10,697 nucleotides of DNA from Burkholderia sp. (lineage in GTDB: Bacteria; Pseudomonadota; Gammaproteobacteria; Burkholderiales; Burkholderiaceae): NCBI RefSeq assembly GCF_018375725.1, contig NZ_JAHACR010000127.1:1-10697 (forward strand). Direction: 5' to 3'. A model generated the notes under the pieces. That model saw only the letters and a list, made by a program, of their open reading frames with translations. It had not been told where the DNA came from and ran no database searches. Made by a program: the position numbers and the translations under genes. Shown here one piece after another: positions 6,003 to 10,697 of the stretch (its first letter is position 1; every line of letters starts with the position of its first letter).

Positions 6003-6473
6003 ATGAAGCTGCACATCCTCGCGGTCGGGCACAAGATGCCCGGCTGGATCGCGTCCGGTTTCGACGAATACACGAAGCGGATGCCGCCCGAGCTGCGCAT
6101 CGAGCTGCGTGAGATCAAGCCCGAGCTGCGCTCCGGCGGCCGAAGCGCCGAAAGCGTGATGGCCGCCGAACGGCAGAAAATCGAGGCCGCCCTACCCAAG
6201 CATGCGCGCATCGTCGCGCTCGACGAGCGCGGCCGCGACTGGACGACGATGCAGCTCGCCCAGGCGCTGCCCGGCTGGCAGCAGGACGGCCGCGACGTCG
6301 CCTTCATCATCGGCGGTGCCGACGGGCTCGATCCGGAACTGAAAGCGCGCGCCGAACTGCTGTTGCGCATCTCCAGCATGACGCTGCCGCATGGCATGGT
6401 GCGCGTGCTGCTTGCCGAACAGCTTTACCGGGCGTGGAGCATCACGCAGAATCACCCCTATCACCGCGCCTGA
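6003..6473 (+). CDS. rlmH: 23S rRNA (pseudouridine-1915-N3)-methyltransferase
   Basis: SPOUT-class methyltransferase that uses S-adenosylmethionine to methylate pseudouridine 1915 in helix 69 of 23S rRNA in assembled 70S ribosomes. The product is 156 residues (E. coli 155). The knot region is clear: FIIGGADGL (101-109) binds the cofactor, then SMTLPHGMVRVLLAEQLYRAW (125-145), and the conserved tail NHPYHR (150-155). The ATG lies nine bases after the rsfS stop with no obvious Shine-Dalgarno sequence, consistent with coupling. Placement beside rsfS, another factor of the 70S/50S subunit interface, is widely conserved. Confidence 0.97.
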   Translation: MKLHILAVGHKMPGWIASGFDEYTKRMPPELRIELREIKPELRSGGRSAESVMAAERQKIEAALPKHARIVALDERGRDWTTMQLAQALPGWQQDGRDVAFIIGGADGLDPELKARAELLLRISSMTLPHGMVRVLLAEQLYRAWSITQNHPYHRA

Positions 6474-6495
6474 CGCGTCGTCCTCGTGACGCGTC
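6471..6495 (+). repeat. Short direct repeat TGACGCGTC after rlmH
   Basis: TGACGCGTC occurs at 6471-6479, including the rlmH stop codon, and again at 6487-6495, 16 bases apart start to start. Each copy contains the self-complementary GACGCGTC, so the two could also pair as a hairpin. It lies in the 52-base gap before maf. There is no T-run, so it does not look like a terminator; it may be a small tandem duplication or chance. Confidence 0.4.
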
Positions 6496-6525
6496 CGGCG
6501 CGCGGCCAACGAGAACCACGACATC

Positions 6526-7158
6526 ATGCCGTCCAGCGCCTCCCCCGAACTTTTCCCGACCCTTTATCTCGCTTCGCAAAGCCCGCGCCGCCAGGAACTG
6601 CTTCAGCAGATCGGCGTGCGCTTCGAATTGCTGCTGCCCCGCCCCGACGAGGACGCCGAAGCGCTCGAAGCCGAGCTGCCCGGCGAAGCCGCCGACCGCT
6701 ACGTGGTGCGCGTGACCGTCGCGAAGGCCGAGGCCGCGCATGCGCGCCTCGTCGCCAGCGGCAAGCCGGCCGCGCCGGCGCTCGTCGCCGACACGACCGT
6801 GACGATCGACGGCGCGATCCTCGGCAAGCCGGCCGATCCGGCCGACGCGCTCGCGATGCTGGCCCGCCTCGCCGGCCGCGAACACGAGGTGCTGACCGCC
6901 GTCGCCGTCGTCGACGCCTCCGGCGCGCTTTTGCCGCCCGCGCTGTCGCGCTCGACCGTGCGCTTTGCCGCCGCCTCGCGCGACGCGTTCGCCCGCTACG
7001 TCGAAACCGGCGAGCCGTTCGGGAAGGCCGGCGCGTATGCGATCCAGGGCCGCGCGGCCGAGTTCATCGAGCGGATCGACGGTTCCCATTCAGGTATCAT
7101 GGGTCTGCCCCTTTTTGAGACAGCGGCGCTCCTCCGAGCGGCACGCGTCGACTTCTGA
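6526..7158 (+). CDS. maf: Maf family nucleoside triphosphate pyrophosphatase (YhdE-like, dTTP/UTP type)
   Basis: Hydrolyses non-canonical or excess nucleoside triphosphates to monophosphates and diphosphate, a house-cleaning role also linked to septum inhibition. The product is 210 residues. Maf features: SQSPRRQELL (17-26) with the substrate-contacting SxRR, ADTTV (88-92) with the catalytic acid D89, LGKP (99-102), and FGKAGAYAIQG (165-175). The ATYxxQG-like segment and overall resemblance fit the E. coli YhdE (dTTP/UTP) type better than the YceF (m7GTP) type, but substrate cannot be proven from sequence. The start follows a weak purine stretch (GAGAA). The gene sits directly before rng, as is common in proteobacteria. 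Confidence 0.95.
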   Translation: MPSSASPELFPTLYLASQSPRRQELLQQIGVRFELLLPRPDEDAEALEAELPGEAADRYVVRVTVAKAEAAHARLVASGKPAAPALVADTTVTIDGAILGKPADPADALAMLARLAGREHEVLTAVAVVDASGALLPPALSRSTVRFAAASRDAFARYVETGEPFGKAGAYAIQGRAAEFIERIDGSHSGIMGLPLFETAALLRAARVDF

Positions 7159-7166
7159 ATCGCATC

Positions 7167-8636
7167 ATGAACGAAGAAATCCTGATCAACATCACGCCGC
7201 AGGAAACGCGGGTCGCACTCGTCCAGCAAGGCGCGGTGCAGGAGCTTCACGTCGAGCGCACGCTGTCGCGCGGACGCGTCGGCAACATCTATCTCGGCAA
7301 GGTCGTGCGCGTGCTGCCCGGCATGCAGTCCGCGTTCATCGATATCGGTCTCGAGCGCGCGGCGTTCCTGCACGTCGCCGACATCTGGCAGCCGCGCCTG
7401 CCCGGCGATCCGCAGTCGAGCGCGCAGCACCAGCCGATCGAGAAGACGGTGTTCGAGGGCCAGACGCTGATGGTGCAGGTCATCAAGGATCCGATCGGCA
7501 CGAAAGGCGCACGACTGTCGACGCAGGTGAGCATCGCGGGCCGCACGCTCGTCTATCTGCCGCAGGAGCCGCACATCGGCATCTCGCAGAAGATCGAGAG
7601 CGAGGCCGAGCGCGAAGCGGTGCGTGCGCGGCTGACTGCGGTGATCCCGACCGACGAGAAAGGCGGCTATATCGTGCGCACGATCGCCGAGGACGCGACG
7701 GGCGAGGAACTGGCATCCGATGTCGCGTACCTCCGCAAGACCTGGGCAACGATCGTCGCGCAGGCGCAGCGGCTGCCGGCGACGAGCCTGCTCTATCAGG
7801 ATCTCGACCTCGCGCAGCGCGTGCTGCGCGATTTCGCGAACGACGACACGTCGCGCATCCAGGTCGATTCGCGCGAGACGCACCAGCGCCTCGCCGAGTT
7901 CGCGGCGGAATTCACGCCGGCCGTCAGCCCGAAGCTGCATCACTACACCGGCGAGCGGCCGCTGTTCGACCTGTACAACATCGAGACGGAAATCCAGCGT
8001 GCGCTGTCGCGGCGTGTCGATCTGAAGTCGGGCGGCTACCTGATGATCGACCAGACCGAAGCGATGACGACGATCGACGTGAACACCGGCGGCTACGTCG
8101 GCGCGCGCAATTTCGACGACACGATCTTCAAGACCAACCTCGAGGCCGCGCATACGATCGCGCGGCAGCTGCGGCTGCGCAACCTCGGCGGGATCATCAT
8201 CATCGACTTCATCGACATGGAGAATGCCGAGCATCGCGACGCGGTGCTCGCCGAACTGAAAAAAGCGCTCGCGCGCGACCGCACGCGCGTCACCGTCAAC
8301 GGTTTCTCGCAGCTCGGACTCGTGGAAATGACCCGCAAGCGCACGCGCGAGTCGCTCGCGCATGTGCTGTGCGAGCCGTGCCCGACCTGTCAGGGGAAAG
8401 GCCAGGTCAAGACGTCGCGCACGGTCTGCTACGACATCCTGCGCGAAATCCTGCGCGAGTCGCGGCAGTTCAATCCGCGCGAGTTCCGCGTGATCGCCGC
8501 GCAGCAGGTGATCGACCTGTTCCTCGACGAGGAGTCGCAGCATCTCGCGATGCTGATCGACTTCATCGGCAAGCCGGTGTCGCTGCAGGTCGAATCGAAT
8601 CTCAGCCAGGAGCAGTACGATATCGTGCTGATGTAA
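7167..8636 (+). CDS. rng: Ribonuclease G
   Basis: Endoribonuclease of the RNase E/G family; matures the 5' end of 16S rRNA and cleaves selected mRNAs. The product is 489 residues, the same length as E. coli RNase G, and lacks the long C-terminal degradosome scaffold of RNase E. Order: an N-terminal S1-type RNA-binding domain around 37-125 (GNIYLGKVVRVLPGMQSAFIDIG); a 5'-sensor and RNase H-like region; the DNase I-like catalytic core with metal-binding D304 (MTTIDVNTGG) and D347 (IIIIDFIDM), the E. coli positions; and the zinc-link CPTC at 405-408. All catalytic and structural residues I can check are intact. The start lies eight bases after the maf stop, with no clear Shine-Dalgarno sequence, so coupling is likely. 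An intrinsic terminator follows ten bases after the stop. Confidence 0.98.
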   Translation: MNEEILINITPQETRVALVQQGAVQELHVERTLSRGRVGNIYLGKVVRVLPGMQSAFIDIGLERAAFLHVADIWQPRLPGDPQSSAQHQPIEKTVFEGQTLMVQVIKDPIGTKGARLSTQVSIAGRTLVYLPQEPHIGISQKIESEAEREAVRARLTAVIPTDEKGGYIVRTIAEDATGEELASDVAYLRKTWATIVAQAQRLPATSLLYQDLDLAQRVLRDFANDDTSRIQVDSRETHQRLAEFAAEFTPAVSPKLHHYTGERPLFDLYNIETEIQRALSRRVDLKSGGYLMIDQTEAMTTIDVNTGGYVGARNFDDTIFKTNLEAAHTIARQLRLRNLGGIIIIDFIDMENAEHRDAVLAELKKALARDRTRVTVNGFSQLGLVEMTRKRTRESLAHVLCEPCPTCQGKGQVKTSRTVCYDILREILRESRQFNPREFRVIAAQQVIDLFLDEESQHLAMLIDFIGKPVSLQVESNLSQEQYDIVLM

Positions 8637-8645
8637 GCCTCCCCG

Positions 8646-8676
8646 GGAAGCCTTGTCCGTCAAGGCTTTCGCATTT
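8646..8676 (+). terminator. Intrinsic terminator of the nadD-rng cluster
   Basis: AAGCCTTG (8648-8655) pairs perfectly with CAAGGCTT (8661-8668) around the loop TCCGT. The stem extends two more pairs, one of them G-U, and is followed by the T-rich TTTCGCATTT. It begins ten bases after the rng stop, which marks rng as the last gene of the cluster. The 165-base gap from here to yggL shows no clear promoter. Confidence 0.75.
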
Positions 8677-8841
8677 CCGGAGCAGCCTCGCCCGCGCCCC
8701 CGCGCGGCAGGCCGCTGCCACGCATGATCGCGGATTCGCACCGCGGGTGGCGGCGTCGCATGGTGCGGCGCTGCTTTGTGACAACCCGCGGGACGGCCGC
8801 ATCGCCCCCTTCACCCCGTCATATCGACACAGAGATCCACC

Positions 8842-9174
8842 ATGAAAAAACACAATCACCGCCAACGCAAAAAACTCCGTCTCGGCGAGTTCCGCGAACT
8901 GGGCTTTGCCGCGTCCGCGCAGTTTCGCAGCCAATTGAACGACGACGAGCGCGAAGCCGTGCTCGATACCTTCACTGCCTGCATCGAGGCCAACGGCCTG
9001 CTTGCCTTCATCTCGCTGAACACGGGCGTCGACGCCTACCTGATTTCCGGCGAGCCGCGCGGCTCGGCAACGGAAGCGCAACGCGAATCGGTTCGCCTGT
9101 GGCTGGAGTCCAAGGCGGAATTCACCGACGTCGAAGTGGGCGAGCTGTCCGACTCCTGGCGCACGCGTTCCTGA
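8842..9174 (+). CDS. yggL: YggL family 50S ribosome-binding protein (DUF469)
   Basis: The product is 110 residues, about the same length as E. coli YggL (108). It has a strongly basic start (MKKHNHRQRKKLRL), the family motif LGEFRELGF (14-22), the central acidic DDEREAVLDTF (34-44) and a C-terminal VGELSDSW (99-106) like the E. coli ending SELFDVW. Members of this family bind the 50S subunit; their precise function is poorly known. The ATG follows AGAG with a six-base gap. In E. coli yggL is next to trmB and mutY; here it stands alone after rng. It is probably its own transcription unit, given the terminator upstream and a hairpin downstream. Confidence 0.9.
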   Translation: MKKHNHRQRKKLRLGEFRELGFAASAQFRSQLNDDEREAVLDTFTACIEANGLLAFISLNTGVDAYLISGEPRGSATEAQRESVRLWLESKAEFTDVEVGELSDSWRTRS

Positions 9175-9189
9175 GCGCGCCTGACACCC

Positions 9190-9215
9190 CGCCTCGCTTC
9201 CCATGAAGCGAGGCG
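9190..9215 (+). terminator. Perfect hairpin after yggL
   Basis: An 11-bp perfect stem (9190-9200 with 9205-9215) around the loop CCAT lies 16 bases after the yggL stop. There is no T-run on either strand, so it is a hairpin of terminator position but not of full terminator form. It may stabilise the yggL mRNA end or assist Rho. Confidence 0.5.
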
Positions 9216-9407
9216 CGCCGGGCGGCAACCGGCAGGCCCGCCACGGCGGCGGCCGCGCGCCGCCCCAGCCACCGATTCGATCGCGTCCTTTCGCCGGCCA
9301 TTTAGGCGAGACACGTTACACTCTCCCCTCACATGGTGCGCCGCACGCACCCGCCTTCCATCGCCAGCAGGCACGCGCGCCTGCCCCGACCCATGGAGTG
9401 AGTTTCG
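9216..9407 (+). promoter_or_regulatory. Gap before the PRC-barrel lipoprotein, possible promoter
   Basis: TACACT at 9317-9322, in the relatively AT-rich segment CACGTTACACT, resembles a -10 element (4 of 6), about 86 bases before the lipoprotein ATG. No good -35 is seen. GGAGTGAG, ending seven bases before the ATG at 9408, is a fair Shine-Dalgarno sequence and supports that start. The rest is GC-rich with no open frame of note. Confidence 0.3.
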
Positions 9408-10373
9408 ATGAGCGGCGGTTTTCCGCGTCCAGCCTTCCACATGTCGTCGCCGTCCGCGACAGCCCTCCTGATCCTTGTCGCCGCCGCGCTGTTGTCCGGC
9501 TGCGGGCTGCTGGCCAAGCAACATCCGCCGGCGCCGATCAGCGAGGCGCTCGTCGAGCCGGTCGAGGAAACGGCCGGCGAGCCGCTGACGCTGCCGCCGA
9601 CGCCGGCCCCCGTCCAGCCGGAGGAAGCCGATACGCAGCGCAGACCGCGCCGCGAGGCCGCGCATCCGAAACCTGCGCAACACCCGGAAATGCCGCCCCC
9701 CGCACCGCCGACACCGGCGCCGATCGTCGCGACGCGCACGCTCGACCGCAACCAGCTTCACGCGCTGCTCGACAGCGAAGTGGCACGCCGCGGCGGCAAG
9801 GTCATCGGCCGCGCAGTCGACATGGTCACCGATGCGAACGGCCGGCCGCGCGAAATGATCGTCAATCTGCAGGGCTTCATGGGCGTCGGCGACCGCAAGG
9901 TCAGCTTCCCGTGGAATGTGTTCCGCTTCACGCCGGGCAGCAAGCGCGAACCGATCGTGCTCGACGTGCCGGCCGGCGAGCTGCCGCCCGCCAACCGCCC
10001 GAAGATGCTCCCGCAGTCCGGCATCTCCGCCGCCACACGGCTGCCCGTGCTCGACAGCGACATCGAGCGCCCGAACGGCATGAAGATCGGCCGCGTCGTC
10101 GACGTGCTGATCGACCGCGACGCACAACCGCAGGCGGTCGTGCTCGATCTCGGCGGGTTCGTCAATCCGGCGCGCCGCACGATTGCCGCGAACTGGTCGG
10201 CGCTGCGCTTCGTCACGCGCGACAAGGCGCTGCGCCCGCAGCTCGACCTGAACGACACGCAGATCAAGGCGTCGCCGCCCTATGCGGCCGACAAGCCGGT
10301 CGTCGCCGTGTCGCCGCCAGTTCCGGCCGCCGCCGCGCCGACGTCGGCGTCGTCAGCGAGAACCGCACGATGA
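9408..10373 (+). CDS. Lipoprotein with two PRC-barrel-like domains
   Basis: The product is 321 residues. A hydrophobic segment (ALLILVAAALLSGC, 19-32) ends in a lipobox L-S-G-C with the acylated Cys at 32. Residue +2 is Gly, not Asp, so outer-membrane sorting would be expected. An in-frame ATG at 9441 would give a shorter, more typical signal peptide; ATG 9408 has the better Shine-Dalgarno sequence. After a proline-rich linker (about 40-108) come two similar PRC-barrel units: 129-174 (GGKVIGRAVDMVTDANGRP... to VFRF) and 224-268 (GMKIGRVVDVLIDRDAQPQ... to ALRF). Both share the GR-VD, (V/I)-x-L-x-GF and W-x-x-(L/F)-RF patterns. The C-terminus is Ala/Pro-rich. PRC barrels occur in photosynthetic reaction centre H subunits, in RimM and in many uncharacterised envelope proteins; the role here is unknown. 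The stop overlaps the next gene's start. Confidence 0.85.
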   Translation: MSGGFPRPAFHMSSPSATALLILVAAALLSGCGLLAKQHPPAPISEALVEPVEETAGEPLTLPPTPAPVQPEEADTQRRPRREAAHPKPAQHPEMPPPAPPTPAPIVATRTLDRNQLHALLDSEVARRGGKVIGRAVDMVTDANGRPREMIVNLQGFMGVGDRKVSFPWNVFRFTPGSKREPIVLDVPAGELPPANRPKMLPQSGISAATRLPVLDSDIERPNGMKIGRVVDVLIDRDAQPQAVVLDLGGFVNPARRTIAANWSALRFVTRDKALRPQLDLNDTQIKASPPYAADKPVVAVSPPVPAAAAPTSASSARTAR

Positions 10374-10697
10374 CGATCCCGCATTCCGTCAGCGTGCGCA
10401 GCCTGCGCTCCCTCGACTGGCTCAACTTCTTCGTCGCCAACGTTCAGACCGGCTTCGGCCCGTTCATCGCGTCGTACCTCGCGTCGCACAAGTGGACGCA
10501 GGGCGAGATCGGCATGGTGCTGTCGATCGGCACGATCAGCGCGATGGTGAGCCAGGTGCCGGGCGGCGCGGCCGTCGACGCGCTGAAGAACAAGAAAGGC
10601 GCGGCCGCATGGGCGATCGCGGCGATCATCCTGTCCGCGGTGCTGCTCGCCGCCAGCCCGACGATCGTGCCCGTGATCGCCGCCGAAGTCTTCCACG
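10370..10697 (+). CDS. Major facilitator superfamily transporter, N-terminal 109 residues (3' end outside window)
   Basis: The ATG overlaps the preceding stop as ATGA (10370-10373), so translation is probably coupled to the lipoprotein gene. The readable 109 residues form the first helices of an MFS permease: a likely first helix in about 15-38 (LDWLNFFVANVQTGFGPFIASYL), a second in about 46-66 (EIGMVLSIGTISAMVSQVPGG), a motif-A-like cytoplasmic loop GGAAVDALKNKKG (65-77), in which the usual GxLaDRxGRK pattern is relaxed, and a third helix from about 79. Full MFS proteins have about 400 residues and 12 helices; the rest is beyond the window. The substrate cannot be predicted from this fragment. 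Confidence 0.85.
   Translation, partial: MTIPHSVSVRSLRSLDWLNFFVANVQTGFGPFIASYLASHKWTQGEIGMVLSIGTISAMVSQVPGGAAVDALKNKKGAAAWAIAAIILSAVLLAASPTIVPVIAAEVFH

Noticed and set aside
6996..8741. Very long open frame on the minus strand (581 codons) opposite maf and rng
   Set aside because: Rich in Arg, Asp, Val and His from antisense reading of GC-biased codons, with no recognisable domain. It lies fully opposite rng, whose protein is intact and well conserved.
6965..8845. Plus-strand 626-codon frame overlapping maf and rng
   Set aside because: Arg/Ala-rich out-of-frame reading of rng, with no domain; rng is unambiguous.
1..10697. CRISPR array, insertion sequence, prophage, tRNA/rRNA gene or riboswitch
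   Set aside because: I saw no spaced repeats, transposase, integrase, cloverleaf or known riboswitch core, and composition is even across the window.
1..10697. A new multi-gene defence or biosynthetic system
   Set aside because: Nearly every gene belongs to a well-known housekeeping family in a common order. Only the lipoprotein-MFS pair is functionally open, and that is too little to claim a system.

Overview
The window looks like an ordinary core-chromosome segment of a high-GC betaproteobacterium, most likely Burkholderia and probably the B. cepacia complex. This is inferred from the strongly GC-biased third codon positions throughout, the close match of each protein to betaproteobacterial housekeeping families, and the gene order upp - yebC - purD - hemF - nadD - rsfS - rlmH - maf - rng. 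Species cannot be settled without a search. I see no mobile element, CRISPR array, tRNA, rRNA or block of foreign composition. No stretch over 300 bases lacks a gene.

Layout. A short-chain dehydrogenase/reductase (SDR) gene runs leftward off the left edge (1-616, minus). A 200-bp divergent region separates it from a rightward series that fills the rest of the window. First come upp (uracil salvage), yebC (translation/regulatory factor), purD (purine synthesis) and hemF (heme synthesis), each separated by a hairpin or terminator, so each may be its own transcription unit. Next is a compact cluster, nadD - rsfS - rlmH - maf - rng, with gaps of 4, 9, 52 and 8 bases and an intrinsic terminator just after rng. 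hemF is 37 bases upstream of nadD with no terminator between them, so read-through from hemF is plausible. After rng come yggL, then a lipoprotein with two PRC-barrel-like units whose stop overlaps the start (ATGA) of a major facilitator transporter that runs off the right edge.

How the genes work together. The central cluster combines NAD synthesis (NadD) with ribosome silencing (RsfS), 23S rRNA methylation (RlmH), nucleotide house-cleaning (Maf) and rRNA/mRNA processing (RNase G). YggL, another ribosome-associated protein, follows. Upp, PurD and NadD all belong to nucleotide metabolism, and Upp and PurD both handle PRPP-derived chemistry.

I found no undescribed multi-gene system. The points that most deserve a second look are: the apparent CTG start codon of nadD behind a good Shine-Dalgarno sequence; the SDR that lacks both the catalytic Tyr and Lys and two of three cofactor-loop glycines; the acidic-then-basic C-terminal tail on RsfS; the palindromes that embed the likely -10 elements of yebC and hemF; and the duplicated PRC-barrel lipoprotein coupled to a transporter.
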